From contig NC_080164.1 in NCBI RefSeq assembly GCF_950295315.1, positions 110,132,447-110,196,446 of the forward strand: a stretch of DNA of 64,000 nt, read 5' to 3'. Made by a program: the position numbers and the translations under genes. The notes beneath the pieces are model-generated. The model worked only from the letters and a program-made list of their open reading frames with translations, did no database searches and was not told the DNA's origin. Position 1 is the stretch's first letter; each line of letters begins with the position of its first letter. The stretch is from Erinaceus europaeus (Eukaryota; Chordata; Mammalia; Eulipotyphla; Erinaceidae). This document shows positions 21,690-32,721 of the stretch, in pieces.

Positions 21690-21901
21690 TATACATTTAG
21701 ATATTTTCATTTGTTTATTATTGGATAGAGATAGAGAGAAATTGGGAGGGAGTGGGGGGATAGAGAAGAAGAGAGAGACACCTGCATCCCTGCTTCAGCA
21801 TTTTGAAGCTTTCCCCCTGCAGGTGGGGACTAGGGACTTGAACCTGGGTCTTTGAACATGGTAATATGTACACTTAATCAGGTGTTATACCACCTGGCCC
21901 T
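21690..21901 (-). mobile_element. SINE-B, antisense
   Basis: TTTGTTTATTATTGGATAGA, GAGA body, CCCCCTGCAGGTGGGG and a head complement ending ATACCACCTGGCCC. Confidence 0.9.
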
Positions 21902-22149
21902 AACATTCATTCTGTCTCTGGTCTCCCCAAACCTCAGTACTTCTGAAAAAATTAAAATAGTTTAACCCTCTATATACTAAAAGGTCCCTCTTTCCCATGC
22001 TAGAGAGTTGTAAATGATTACATCTTAAGCAGCTTTCCACCAAAACACCCTTCAAAAAAGTATACATAAGTCTCATAAGCTGTATAAACAAGAGATGGAG
22101 AAATAGTGTTCTATTCCTTTATGAACTTCATTGGCAGGTATTGAAATTG

Positions 22150-22395
22150 TTAAGGAACTGTGTGGGGGCGTGGTAAAAAAGTGAAACTTGGGCTGCATAT
22201 GATATATTACACCGAAGCAAGAACTCTGGGGGGGGGGGGGCAGTCAAGAGAGTGCTGAGGTCCTATTGCACAATGTTAAACAAAGACCCAAGTCAGGGAT
22301 GAGAATATTTTGTTAGAAAACTATAATGGGTAGATGAGAAGCTGAACTCGTGTCAACAGCTATACTATATATCACTAATATGTTAATAAAAGTCG
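22150..22395 (+). mobile_element. L1 3'-end fragment, module-B variant
   Basis: GAAACTTGGGCTGCATATG ... GGGTAGATGAGAAGCTGAAC ... GTCAACAGCTATACTATATA is collinear with 34.80-34.92 kb and starts like module B. It carries a 13-bp G run at 22228-22240. Confidence 0.65.
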
Positions 22396-22576
22396 TTGGA
22401 AGGGAAAAATCACTGCCTTCTACACTTTGGTGTATGTGCACTTTTCAACTAATTTCTATTTTGATAGGACAACTTTTAATAAAATTATTGATATAAAACT
22501 GGGGGAAAACATTCACCAAGGATTAAAGTTGAGGATAGTGAGTTCTTTTAATTCCTAAGTAGAAAACCCTGCTATT

Positions 22577-22897
22577 GGGGAGTCAGGCGGTAGCCAAGGG
22601 GTTAAGCGCACATGGCAAATGCAAGGACAGGCATAAGGATAAGGATTCGAGCCCCCGGCTCCCCACCTACAGGGGTGTCACTTCACAAGCAGTGAAGCAG
22701 GTCTGCAGGTATCTCTTTTTCTCTCTCCCTGCTCTGTCTTGCCCTCCTCTCTCCATTTCTCTCTGTCCTATCCAACAATGACATCAACAACAATTACATC
22801 AATAACAACAACAATAATAACTATAACAAGGGCAACAAAAGGAAATAAATGAATAAATAAATATTTTTTTAATCTTTAAAATTAAAAAGAAAAAAAA
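22577..22897 (+). mobile_element. SINE-A, short form
   Basis: Head GGGAGTCAGGCGGTAGCC, GATTCGAGCCCCC, TC body and CAA/AATAA tail. A 9-bp TSD, CCTGCTATT, lies at 22568-22576 and 22898-22906. Confidence 0.95.
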
Positions 22898-23059
22898 CCT
22901 GCTATTAACAAGGCATTAATTATAATGCTCTAAACAACTTGCAGAAGAAAAAAACCAGTGAGCTTAAAACATAAGCAATAAAAACTACTAAAAAATGAAA
23001 CCAACAAATAAACAGAGGGGGGAGGGAATTATCAGTGACCTATAGAAAACAAAGAGAAA

Positions 23060-23344
23060 GGCAGTCAGTCAGTAGTGCAGAGGGTTAAATGCAGGTGGCA
23101 AAAGTGCAAGGACCGGCGTAAAGATCCTGGTTCAAGCCCTTGGCTCCCCATCTGCCAGGGGGTCGATCACAGGCAGTGAAGCAGGTCTGCAGGTGTCTTT
23201 CTCTCCCCCTCTCTGTCTTCCCCTCCTCTCTCCATTTCTCTCTGTCCTATGCAACAACAATGGCATCAATAATAACTATAACAATAAAACAGCAAGGGCA
23301 ACAAAAGGGAATAAATAAATAAATATTTAAAAAAGTTAAAAAAA
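23060..23344 (+). mobile_element. SINE-A, short form
   Basis: A 16-bp perfect TSD (AGAAAACAAAGAGAAA) lies at 23044-23059 and 23345-23360 around a complete element. Confidence 0.95.
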
Positions 23345-23540
23345 AGAAAACAAAGAGAAATCTAATATTGTTTTAGATTTTCATTTGGTTGGACGTTACA
23401 AAGAGAGAAGAAAAAACATCAGACATCTTAAATTGTGCCAGAATTCTTTGAAAAATATAAAATGATGATCTGAAACAATAAGCACAAGAAACATGAAGAG
23501 AATTAGATGAAAATATATAACAATCAAACCCAAGACTTTG

Positions 23541-23768
23541 GAGGGTAGGGCAGTAGCACAGTGGTTTAAGCACACATGGCGCAAAGCGCAAGGACCTGCA
23601 AGGATCCCAGTTCAACCCCCTGGCTCCCCACCTTCAGGGGGGGTGTCTCTTCACAGGAAGTGAAGCAGGTCTGCAGGTGTCTTTCTCTCCCCCTCTTCTG
23701 TCTCCCCTCCTCTCTCGACTTCACTCTGTCCTATCTAACAACAACAGCAATAACAATTAAAAAAAAAA
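23541..23768 (+). mobile_element. SINE-A, short tail
   Basis: A 15-bp perfect TSD (AAACCCAAGACTTTG) lies at 23526-23540 and 23769-23783. The head has a small deletion (GACCTGCAAGGATCC) and the tail is short. Confidence 0.95.
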
Positions 23769-23795
23769 AAACCCAAGACTTTGAAAACAATGCAG

Positions 23796-24300
23796 GACTG
23801 GGCTGTGGAGCACCTGTTTGAGTGCACTTTACAGTACAGGAAGGAACCAGGTTCAAGTTCCCAGTCCCCAACTGCAGGGAAAAAACTTTGTGAGTGGTAA
23901 AGCAGGGCTGCAGGTATCTCTCTGTCTCTCTCCCTCTCTAGCTCCCTCTCTCCTCTTGATTTTTAAAAAATATTTATTTATTTATTTATTTATTGTCTTT
24001 TGTTGCCATAGTTGTTTTATTGTTGTAGTTATTATTGTTGTCATTGTTGTTGGATAGGACAGCAAGAAATGGAAAGAGGAGGGGAAGACAGAGGGGGAGA
24101 GAAAGATAGACACCTGCAGACCTGCTTCATTACCTGTGAAGCAACTCCCCTGCAGGTGAGGAGCCAGGCTCGAACCAGGATCCTTACACCGGTCCTTGCA
24201 CTTTGCGCCACATGCGTTTAACCTGCTGTGCTACTGCCCGACTCCCCTCTCTTCTTGATTTATGGTTGTCTCTAGCCTATAAATGAATAAAAGATAACAA
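23796..24300 (+). mobile_element. SINE-B split by antisense SINE-A
   Basis: The head and body run from GGACTGGGCTGTGGAGC to ~23960. The tail (TATGGTTGTCTCTAGCC and AAATGAATAAAAGATAAC) resumes at ~24260. Confidence 0.9.
23961..24245 (-). mobile_element. SINE-A, antisense, nested
   Basis: Complete reverse complement of SINE-A ending at the CTACTGCCCGACTCCC head. The flanks CTCTCCTCTTGATTT and CTCTCTTCTTGATTT form a 15-bp TSD with one mismatch. ORFs here are SINE shadows. Confidence 0.9.
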
Positions 24301-24359
24301 AAATTTAAAAAAAGGAAACAGTTGCATAAAGAACATATCAAAAGCAACTAGAGGGGGAG

Positions 24360-24545
24360 ATGCTATGTTATCGAGGCAGGAACTGGCTCAATCAGCAAAG
24401 CGTAGACATAGTACCAGCTCTGAGGACCTAGGTTTGAGCCCCCACCCACTGCACGGAAGCACCTGCAGGAAGGAAGCTTCACACCTGATACAGAAGTGGT
24501 ACGATGTTCCTCCTCTTTCTGTCTCTCTCTGTCTCTCATCCTCTA
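24360..24545 (+). mobile_element. SINE-E
   Basis: CTGGCTCAATCAGCAAAGC head, CTAGGTTTGAGCCCCC, CACCTGCAGGAAGGAAGC and a (CTCTGT)n body. No clear A tail. Confidence 0.65.
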
Positions 24546-25110
24546 ACTAGAGGAAATAAGAAATCAACAGCCTGGTTGCCAGGAGAAATGTAATTGTGTA
24601 GTCACAGCTCCATCTATAACCCTGGTGGCAAAACAGAGAAAGAAACACAAAGATAAAGGACAGACAGTAAGGAAAGGTTAAGGAAAAGACGGGTTTATCT
24701 CCAGAAACAAGGCAAGCAAGAAGATAATGGACCAACAAATTAAAAGTGCTGATAGACAGACAATCAGATGACTTCTTACTTGGTGGAAATAATGAAGTGG
24801 CCTCCATCTGTAGGTAACAAATCATCTAGGAAGAAAATCTAATGGAATCTACAAAAAGCCACTACAACTACTAGGTGTTCCAGTGGTCTTAGAGATCTAA
24901 GATCACTGGGATCAAGCAGACGAATATATCATCATCATTTCTCACCAAGGAGATGGAATTAACATCACCAAGAGACAAACCTATGCATGTGTCATAGTGC
25001 CTCAAACACAAGGAGTTGCAGTACCAAGCACTGTTGAAGAATAGGAACAACTAGGCCACTAACATACTCTTGGTGATTAAGAGAATAGTATTCTTTTGGA
25101 AAAGAAAAAC
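24546..25110. other. Unassigned sequence
   Basis: About 560 bp. The antisense frame of 92 codons does not resemble a known protein. No repeat recognised. Confidence 0.45.
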
Positions 25111-25123
25111 TGGCAGTTTCTTT

Positions 25124-25342
25124 TATTTTTATTTTTTGGGTATTATATTTATTTGTTTATTGGATAGAGACAGGGAGAGGTAAGGGGGTGACAGGGAGGA
25201 AGAGAGACAGAGAGACACCTGTAGCCCTGCTTGACCAGTCAAAGTTTCCCCCTGCAGGTGGGGACCAGGGGTTTGAACCTGGGTCCTTTCCTTTGTGCAT
25301 TGTAACATATGCACTCAACCAGGAGTGCCAACACCTGGATCC
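25124..25342 (-). mobile_element. SINE-B, antisense
   Basis: Complete reverse complement. The flanks GGCAGTTTCTTTTA and GGTAGTTTCTTTA form a TSD with small differences. Confidence 0.9.
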
Positions 25343-25372
25343 CTGGTAGTTTCTTTAAAAATGTTAAATATA

Positions 25373-25635
25373 GGGAGTCAGGCAGTAGCACAGCAGGTTA
25401 AGCACAGGTGGTGCAAAGCACAAGGACCAGCATAAGGATCCCGGTTCGAGCCCCCGGCTCCTCACCTGCAGGGGAGTCGCTTCACAAGCGGTGAAAGCAG
25501 GTCTGCAGGTGTCTTTCTCTCCCCCTCTCTGTCTTCCCTTTCTCTCTAAATCCTATACAACAGCAACAACATCAATCATAACTACAACAATAAAACAACA
25601 AAGGCAACAAAAGGGAATAAATAATAAATATTTCA
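25373..25635 (+). mobile_element. SINE-A, short form
   Basis: A 16-bp perfect TSD (AAAAATGTTAAATATA) lies at 25357-25372 and 25636-25651. Confidence 0.95.
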
Positions 25636-25654
25636 AAAAATGTTAAATATATAT

Positions 25655-25800
25655 GTCCAAAGAGATAACAGTGGTTATGCAAAAAGGATTTCACATCTGA
25701 GGCTCCAGAGTCCAAAGCACAGATTCAGCTCCTTGTACAACCTGAAGCCAGAGTTGAACCATGCTCTGTAAAATAAAATAAATGATAATAATAATAATAT
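25655..25800 (+). mobile_element. SINE-C, divergent
   Basis: AGAGATAACAGTGGTTATGC, TGAGGCTCCAGAGTCC and CCAGAGTTGAACCATGCTCT, with an (ATA)n tail. Confidence 0.75.
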
Positions 25801-25804
25801 ACAT

Positions 25805-26331
25805 CCACAGTGCTAACCAGCTATTCCGCTGCTGATTATATTCCGAAATCTTATAAAAGCACACACCCATCCAAAATCCTGAATACTAATGCTTACAACA
25901 GCTTAATTTATAGCAGATAAAAACAGGAAGAAAAAAGCATTCAACAACATGTGAACACGCAAATAAGTCTGGAGGAGTCAAAATATGGAATTCTGTTTTG
26001 CAATAAAAAGGAATGAACTGGGGGCCAGGCATAGCACAGAGAGTTAAGCCTGCATGGCATGGCGTGAAGTGCAAGGACCAGCATAAGGATCCCGGTTCAA
26101 GACCCCAGCTCCCCATCTACAGGGGGTCACTTCACATATTTGCAGGTATCTTTTTCTCCTCCCTCTATTTCTCTCTGTCCTATCCAACAACAATGACAAC
26201 AATAATGATAAACAAGGGCAACAAAAGGGAAAAAATAGCCTCCAGGAGCAGTGGAGTGGATTCATAGTGGAGGCAATGAGCCCCAGTGATAACCCAGCAG
26301 GCAAAAAGGAAAAAAAAAGGAATGAATAGCA
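25805..26331 (+). mobile_element. Ancient L1 (L1M/HAL1-like) ORF2 fragment, split by SINE
   Basis: ATTCCGCTGCTGATTATATTC, AGCACACACCCATCC, ACAGCTTAATTTATAGCAG and GCAATAAAAAGGAATGAA resemble the C-terminal coding end of old mammalian L1/HAL1 elements. Coding capacity is lost. Confidence 0.6.
26019..26305 (+). mobile_element. SINE-A, long form
   Basis: Head GGGGGCCAGGCATAGCACAG and the full long-form tail. The TSD AAAAAGGAATGAA lies at 26006-26018, with a matching copy after the poly-A near 26310-26322. Confidence 0.9.
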
Positions 26332-26334
26332 GGG

Positions 26335-27440
26335 AAGCAGAGTTAAAAAGAGAGTAAAAGCCACCCCATCTGCTGGGGCCCAATTTGGGGAGGCCTAAGA
26401 TTCCCAAACAGACATCATGGGCCTAGACCTCAAATAAATCCCTCTCTCCATTGTTAATGGTCATCTCTATCAGGAACAACAAAATAGACCCCTTTATGGG
26501 CCCCCCATAGGACCTTGCCCTCAACTTGGATCAACAATGGTAGAGAATGTTCCTCCAAAGGGAGGTTAGACAACAGACTCTATGTTTCACCTGAGGAAGG
26601 TGGGTCCTGATACTGGGGCAGCATGGAACGTTCCAACTTATGACCACAGAACGTGAGCCAGATCTACAGGGATGCAGAGGTCACATAGGCTCCTACACTG
26701 TATATGGGCCCCAGACACATCAAATCTATGGGGTTTACAGTTAACAATATTTATATACCTTTCCCATATTTAGGAGCTACTCTCTTTTCAGCCACCAGGT
26801 TCCAGATGCTAGCATGATGCCAACTAGACTTCCCTGGACAGACAGTCCCACCAATGTGTCCTGGAGCTCTGATTCCCCAGAACCCCGCACCACTAGGGAA
26901 AGAGAGAGGCAGGCTGGGAGTATGGATCCACCTGTCAACATCCATGTTAGGCTGGGCAGCAATTACAGAAGCCCAACCTTCCACCTTCTCTGTATCTTTA
27001 ATTTTGCAAGTGAAGAAATTGGAGGCCAAGGAAGGAAACAAGATGTCCTTCATGGATGGTGGAGTGCCAGTAGGTTCCAGATACTAACATAATGCCAACT
27101 GGACTTCCCTGGGCAGACTACCCCACCAATGTGTCTTGGAGCTCTGCTTTCCCAGAGCCCTGCCCCACTAGGGAAAGAGAAAGACAGCCTGGGAGTATGG
27201 ATCGACCTGTCAACATCCATGTTCAGTGGGGAAGCAATTACAGAAGCCAGACCTTCAACCTTTTGCACCCCATAATGACCCTGGGTCCATACTCACAGAG
27301 GGTTAAAGAATAGGAAAGCTATCAGGGGAGGGGATGGGCTATGGAGTTATGGTGGGGGGAATCATGTGGTGTTGTACCCCTCTTATCCTATGGTTTTTGT
27401 CAGTGATGCCTTGTTATAAATAAAAATTAAAATTAAAAAA
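26335..27440 (+). mobile_element. L1 3' UTR with duplicated module A
   Basis: Collinear with the long 3' UTR (CTGCTGGGGCCCAATTTGG, GGAACAACAAAATAGACCCC, CCTGAGGAAGGTGGGTCC). Module A appears twice, at ~26778-26985 and ~27070-27265, separated by ~85 bp of other sequence. It ends TCTTATCCTATGG with AATAAAAA. Frames of 70-100 codons over both A copies are shadows. Confidence 0.85.
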
Positions 27441-27529
27441 GAAAAACATAAGCAAATAAAATATTTCTTTAAAAAGAGAGAGTAAAAATAAGACAAATAT
27501 CCTATAGTACAATGGAAACTAAAAAAAAA

Positions 27530-27572
27530 GGGGTATGGGGAGCCAATGGTGGTGCAACCAGTTAAGCACACA
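27530..27572 (+). mobile_element. SINE-B head fragment
   Basis: GGGAGCCAATGGTGGTGC and CAGTTAAGCACACAC match a SINE-B head. The rest is missing. Confidence 0.5.
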
Positions 27573-27624
27573 CTGATAGAGCAGTAATAATTTAAATATA
27601 ATTTTGACACTGCACCAATACCAC

Positions 27625-27780
27625 AGATTTTTTTTTTTAAGAGAAGCAGAGGCAGAGAGGGTAAGTGAGAGAAGTGAGAGAAGCCACAGCTTGGAAGCTG
27701 CCTTCAGTGTGGCAGGGACTGAGCTAGAACTCAGGTCACAGACATAGCAACATAGCACTCTCCAAGTAATCAGTTGTACC
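27625..27780 (-). mobile_element. SINE-E, antisense
   Basis: T run, GAGA body, GCCTTCAGTGTGGCAGGGAC, AGCTAGAACTCAGG and a head region ending CAAGTAATCAGTTGTACC. Confidence 0.6.
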
Positions 27781-27781
27781 A

Positions 27782-28275
27782 GAAGGGTACTCCCCATCCC
27801 ACCCCCACACCGGAGAGTCCTTTATTTTGGCGCAATACAACAACTCCAGTTCCAGTTCTGCTCTGTGTTCCCCCTTCTGCTCTTATTTCTCAACTTCTGT
27901 CTATGGGTGGGATATATATATATATATATATCACAACTTTCTCATATATATCACAACTTTCTCACACTCATCTGTTGTTGGACACCTGGGTTGCTTCCAG
28001 CTTTTGGCTATTACAAATTGTGCTGCTGTGAACATAGCTGTACACAGATCTTTTTGGATGGGTGTGATGCGTTCCTTAGGATATATCCCCAGGAGAAGAA
28101 TAGGGTAGGTACACTTCTAGCTTTGTGAGAGTTCTCCAGACTGCTCTCCAGAGGGGTTGGGCCAATTTACATTCTCACCAGCAATGCAGAAGGGATGCTT
28201 TGCCCCCACAACCTCTTCAGCATTTGTTGTTGCTGTCTTTTCTGATGTACGACATTCTCATAGGAGTGAAATGTA
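27782..28275 (-). mobile_element. L1, antisense: module B start and ORF2 C-terminus
   Basis: Minus strand reads the ORF2 end (from 28.27 kb, through a GTGGGGG/GAGAATG His/Cys-type region and CATAGCTGTTCACAG, to ~27.92 kb). Module B follows (CTGGAGTTGTTGTATTGCGCC). Module A is absent. An (AT)n patch is at 27910-27932. Plus-strand frames of 85-93 codons are shadows. Confidence 0.9.
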
Positions 28276-28346
28276 ATCAGAATTCTTTTAACAATCTGTA
28301 TTTGCAGTCAATATGATATGGTTATTGTTCTGTTGCCTCATGTCAC

Positions 28347-28460
28347 TGAGCTAATTTTTTTTTAAGATATAAAGGGAGAGGCAGAAACTGAATGACAGAG
28401 AGATGGGGAAGAAGTCCATACCACTGAACCTTTTCACAGTGTACTTACTATAGGCTGAAC
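28347..28460 (-). mobile_element. SINE-E fragment, antisense
   Basis: T run, AAGATATAAAGGGAGAGG and TACCACTGAACCTTTTCACAG. Poorly preserved. Confidence 0.45.
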
Positions 28461-28579
28461 TTCCATGTCAAAGCAGACATCCCCCTCCATGAGCTAAAAA
28501 GAGCATCCTATTGCTTTTATACCTTGGTCATTTTCCACTTACACTTCTCTTTTATAGTCACAAGAAGTAAATTATTAAG

Positions 28580-28774
28580 TGGGGCCAGACAGTGCACATT
28601 ACAGTGCACAAGAACCTGGGTTCAAACCCCTGGTCCCCACCTGCAGGAGGAAATATTCACAAGTGATGAAGCAAGGCTGCAGATATCTCTCTATCTTTTT
28701 TCCTCTCTACCTCCCCTTACCCTCTCAATTTTCCTGTCTCTATCCAGTAATAAATAAACAAAATAATTTTTAAA
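28580..28774 (+). mobile_element. SINE-B
   Basis: GGGGCCAGACAGTGCACATT head with an internal gap, GGGTTCAAACCCC, and a TATCCAGTAATAAATAAAC tail. AAGTAAAT flanks it on both sides. Confidence 0.85.
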
Positions 28775-28782
28775 AAGTAAAT

Positions 28783-28915
28783 GGGGGTAGATAGTATAAT
28801 AGTCATTCAAACAGACTAGCATGCTTGAGGCTTAGTCCCAGATTCAATCCCCTGCATCACCATAAACCAGAACTGAGCAATGCTCTGGTAAAATAAATAA
28901 ATAAATAAACAAATA
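28783..28915 (+). mobile_element. SINE-C
   Basis: GGGGGTAGATAGTATAATAG head, CAGATTCAATCCCCTG, GAACTGAGCAATGCTCTGG, and an (AAAT)n tail. Confidence 0.9.
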
Positions 28916-29502
28916 GAAAAGATTAAAATAATATTAACAGACTCACAGCATGTTTCTCAGATTGGACAGGAATACTATGAAATGGTTATGACCACTCTAT
29001 GAAAATCTAAGTGTTTCAGACCAATGTTTTTAATCTGTAAAACCTGAAGAGTTGTGTCTATGTTCTGATTTATTATTTTAAGAAGTGACCTCTATAAACC
29101 AGTCATAGTGGAAGCACATGGAGTGTCAATCCTGATCATTTATGAGCCACTAACAATCTCCTGTCCTTGTGTGTTTCTCAGAACATAAATTTACTCCTGA
29201 AGAATTTCTTCTAGTTCTTGCTCAACCCCACCCCTTTTTTCTTTCTAGCCTAATACTTTTGAGTTTGGGGAAGACACTTTTACTTGATTAGGTTCCAGCA
29301 AAGTCTTGTAAACATTCCAGACAATTCTTCATCATTGAAAAGTCCTAAAGATTCATCTCTACAGAAGGGAAATGATGTCCTCGGATTAGTGAAATCAATT
29401 CCTATCTTTCCTTTCTAGAAATAGCTAAGAGGTTGCGTGCTTTTACTAGTTGAGTTCTGGTGTTTGTGCATTACCCTTTTATGGAGTTAATGGACATTTT
29501 GT
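28916..29502. other. Unassigned sequence
   Basis: About 590 bp with no recognised repeat or ORF. Confidence 0.5.
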
Positions 29503-29718
29503 TTTTTAAACTTTATTTATTTTATTTGATAGAACAGAGAGAAATTGAGATGGGAGAGAGAGGTAAAAAGGAAGAGAGAAACAGAGAGACATCTGCAGCC
29601 CTGCTTCACCACTTGTGAAGCATTCCCTCCTGCAAGTAGGGACCAGGAGCTTGAACCCAGGTCCTTGTGCCTGGCAATACATGCACTTGACCAGGTATGC
29701 CACACCCCCACACCCAGT
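29503..29718 (-). mobile_element. SINE-B, antisense
   Basis: Tail complement TTTATTTATTTTATTTGATA, GAGA body, AGCCCTGCTTCACCACTTGTG and head complement GACCAGGTATGCCACACCCC. Confidence 0.9.
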
Positions 29719-29908
29719 ACCAGTGATGTATATTTTAAGTGGATCACTTTACCTCTTCTCAGATTGATGTTGCCACATTATATCCACCACCTAAGAGGTT
29801 AGTTCCCCTCCCCTCAGGTTCAGAAACTATCTCACTCCAGTCATCCCCTACCCCTCTCTGCCTTTGGAGAGCATCAGGTCTACTTCTGAGTTTTAGGATT
29901 AACTTTCT

Positions 29909-30086
29909 TTTTAAAATATTTAATTTATGGATTTGGATGGAGACAGAGAGAAACTGAGAGGGAAGGAGAGGGAGAAAGAGACACCTGCAGCACTACTTCA
30001 TCCCTGGAGAATGTTCCCACCTGCAAGAGGAATCTGAGACTTGACCCACGGTCCTTGTTCATTAGGATGCACCACTGCCTGGCCCC
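29909..30086 (-). mobile_element. SINE-B, antisense
   Basis: ATTTAATTTATGGATTTGGA, GAGA body, CACCTGCAGCACTACTTCATC and head complement ATGCACCACTGCCTGGCCCC. Confidence 0.85.
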
Positions 30087-30094
30087 AGATTAAA

Positions 30095-30375
30095 TTTCAC
30101 CTGATTTTGTTCCTTTGCTTTCATTCTCTTTTTAATTCTTCCTATAAGTGAGATAATCTTTTTTCTAGCCTCTTGGTTTAATTTGGTTAGACTAGCATCC
30201 TCCATTTCCATCCAAATTGCAGCAGAAAACAAAATCCCATCATGTCTTTACAGTTGTATAGTATTTCACTGTTTAAATAAGTGTATCACAACATTTTTAG
30301 CCATACAACTGTTGTTGAGTACTCAAGTTGTTTGCATATTTTAATTTCTGCAAATAATACTGTACTAAATGTAGG

Positions 30376-30414
<39 letters not shown>

Positions 30415-30890
30415 TTATCTTTGTTTATTGAATAGAGACAGCCAGAAATTGAGGCAAGGGGGTGATAGAGAGGAAGAGAGACAGAGAGATACCTGCATCC
30501 TTGCTTCACCACTCACAAAGCTTTCCCTCAGCAGGTGGGGACCAGGGCTCAAACCTGGGTCCTTGGCATTGTAACATGTACACTTAACCAGGTATGCCAC
30601 CACCCATACCCCAAGGTGTGCCTCCCTCTTTCTTCAAATCAGAGATCTGATTTTCACTGGACAACGCCTAGTATTGGATTTCCTGAAGCATTTGGTAGGA
30701 TCTATTTGTAACATTTTGAGAAATCTCCTTAAGTTTTCCCACAGGATTGAACCATTTTACATTCTCACCAACAGTGTGGAAGGCCTATTTTTCTCCATAC
30801 CCTCACCAGCACTCATTCCTATCTTTGTTTGTATAGAACATTCTCACAGGTATGAGATGATATCTCAATATTATTTTAAATAATTTTACA
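30095..30890 (-). mobile_element. Old L1 ORF2 3' part, antisense, split by a SINE
   Basis: Plus-strand landmarks of antisense L1: CCTATAAGTGAGATAATC, CATCCTCCATTTCCATCC, TTACATTCTCACCAACAGTG, CTCACCAGCACTCATT and ATTCTCACAGGTATGAGATG. The copy is divergent and interrupted at ~30376-30614. Confidence 0.8.
30376..30614 (-). mobile_element. SINE-B, antisense, with (TC)n at its left edge
   Basis: A (TC)n run at 30379-30410 is followed by TTAAATTATCTTTGTTTATT, a GAGA body and a head complement ending CCACCACCCATACCCC. It lies inside the old L1. Confidence 0.85.
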
Positions 30891-31874
30891 TCAATTTTTA
30901 GCAAAACATGGACTACTCTTAGCTTAGCTATGAGTAGTACTTTGACCAGTAAAGATTAAAGTAAGGAAGGTTTGTCTCTTTCTGCCCAGTTAACTCACAT
31001 TTTTGGAAATCTTATTTCAGATTCTTTCACTTCTAAAATGACCAAGACACAGAAAATAGTCTGTGAAAACCTACTCCCAAACTTAAGGTCTATATCCAAG
31101 TGTTACTCAGATATTTATTTATCTGGAGCTTATAAACATACCAGCAAGAAACTACTTTTTTTCCCCTGTTTTCTAATTTGGGTTACATATTTGGCACCTG
31201 GCTCTGTAAACCTTGTCTAAATATAATTTTAATGTATTTAGACAAGGTTTAATTTTAATGTAATGCTACATCTTTACTTTCCAGAAGGCATGTAACCATA
31301 ACGTAACCATAAGCTTAAGATAACTGCATGCCTACAAATTATCTTCTAGGCTCTAAGGAAATCAGGAGTCTCTTTAGTTAATTCATACACTTGTGTTTTC
31401 AATGTTTATAATGTTTAAGATTGTGAAAACTCAGAAACCAATTAACTTTTTTTCTGAAGCTAAATGTATTCAGATTTGGCTTACTGCCTCCAAACCTCTC
31501 CCATAAACCCTTAATCAGACTTCCAAGGGAAATAAAAACTATGGAAAACTTGAAGCTGGTAAATTTGAGACTTTATCTAAGTTTGTAAGATTTTGTCTAT
31601 TGATTGTTCCATCCATCTAGCTTTACTGTTCATTTGTGACGTGTTTTTTTCTTGTAAGTCTTTTCTTACTCCAGCATCAATTATCTTAATATTCCTTTTC
31701 ATTGAATTGCTTCTAGCACAGGGGGGTAAAAGTGCTATATTATAACGAGAGACAGACATTTCATTTTTACTTTATTTTTAAAATTGTGTATGAATGAATT
31801 AGCATTTCTCTAAAAGGTTAATAAGCCATAATTACGATAAAAGATTTCTGTTTAGTGAAGCTTCTGGATTCAGC
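30891..31874. other. Unassigned sequence containing a perfect inverted repeat
   Basis: About 1 kb with no repeat family or gene recognised. It holds the hairpin at 31208-31250. Confidence 0.5.
31208..31250. repeat. Perfect 16-bp inverted repeat with 11-nt loop
   Basis: AAACCTTGTCTAAATA at 31208-31223 and its exact reverse complement at 31235-31250. The loop TAATTTTAATG is repeated immediately after the right arm at 31251-31261. Confidence 0.95.
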
Positions 31875-32065
31875 TAGCAGGGAAATAGCTCATCTAGTAG
31901 AGTTTACACTTAACCATGCCTGAGGACCTGGGTTTGAGCCCCAGCTACTACATGAGAACAACACATACAAGAAGCATCTTCATAAGCAGTGGGGCAGAGC
32001 TGTGGAGTCTCTTCTCTCGCAGTCTCTCTATCCGTCTATGTTTCTCACCTTCTATCTGAGGGTCG
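31875..32065 (+). mobile_element. SINE-E
   Basis: AGCAGGGAAATAGCTCATC head, TGGGTTTGAGCCCCAGC, GCAGTGGGGCAGAGC and a TCTCTCTATCCGTC body. Confidence 0.7.
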
Positions 32066-32142
32066 GTGGTAGGGAGAAAGTACACTGGTATCTGTGGCAT
32101 CATTGAAACAATAATATTTGGATTTTTTTTAATTTCTGCTTT

Positions 32143-32170
32143 TTTTAGTTTAAATTTATTTGGAGAGAGT

Positions 32171-32210
<40 letters not shown>

Positions 32211-32337
32211 AAGGGAGAAAGAGATTGAAGAGAGACCACAACAGGAAGCCTCCTTCAGTGTGGTGGTGGCCGCATTCAAACCTGGGTTGCGCATATGGGA
32301 AAGCAGCACTTTATTCAATGAGCTATTTTTCCAGCCC
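32143..32337 (-). mobile_element. SINE-E with (GA)n, antisense
   Basis: A (GA)n array at 32163-32218, then GCCTCCTTCAGTGTGGTGG, AAACCTGGGTTGCGCATA and AATGAGCTATTTTTCCAGCC. Confidence 0.7.
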
Positions 32338-32343
32338 TCTCTC

Positions 32344-32687
32344 TTTTTTTTTTTTCTCTCCAGAGTTATTGCTGGGGCTGGGGGCCTGCACCACAAATCC
32401 ACTGCTCCCGGAGGCCGCTTTTTCCGTTTTGTTGCCCTTGTTATTCATTGTTGTTATTACTATTCTTGTTATTGCTGTCATTGTTACTGGACAGGACAGA
32501 GAGAAATGGAGATAGGAGGAAAAGACTGAGAGTGGGAGAGAAAGATAGACACCTACAGACCTGCTTCACTGCCTGTGAAGCAACCTCTCTGCAGCTGGGG
32601 AGCCGGGACTTGAACCGGGATCCTTCTGCCAGTCCTTGTGCTTTGTGCCATGTGCGCTTAACCCACTGTGCGACCTCCAGGCCCCCA
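32344..32687 (-). mobile_element. SINE-A, long form, antisense
   Basis: Poly-T, CTCCAGAGTTATTGCTGGGG, CCGTTTTGTTGCCCTTG, body, CCTGCTTCACTGCCTGTGAAG and head complement CGACCTCCAGGCCCCC. The 149-codon plus frame is a shadow. Confidence 0.9.

Positions 32688-32691
<4 letters not shown>

Positions 32692-32719
<28 letters not shown>
32692..32719. repeat. (AT)n microsatellite
   Basis: Pure dinucleotide array abutting the SINE-A head. Confidence 0.95.
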
Positions 32720-32721
<2 letters not shown>

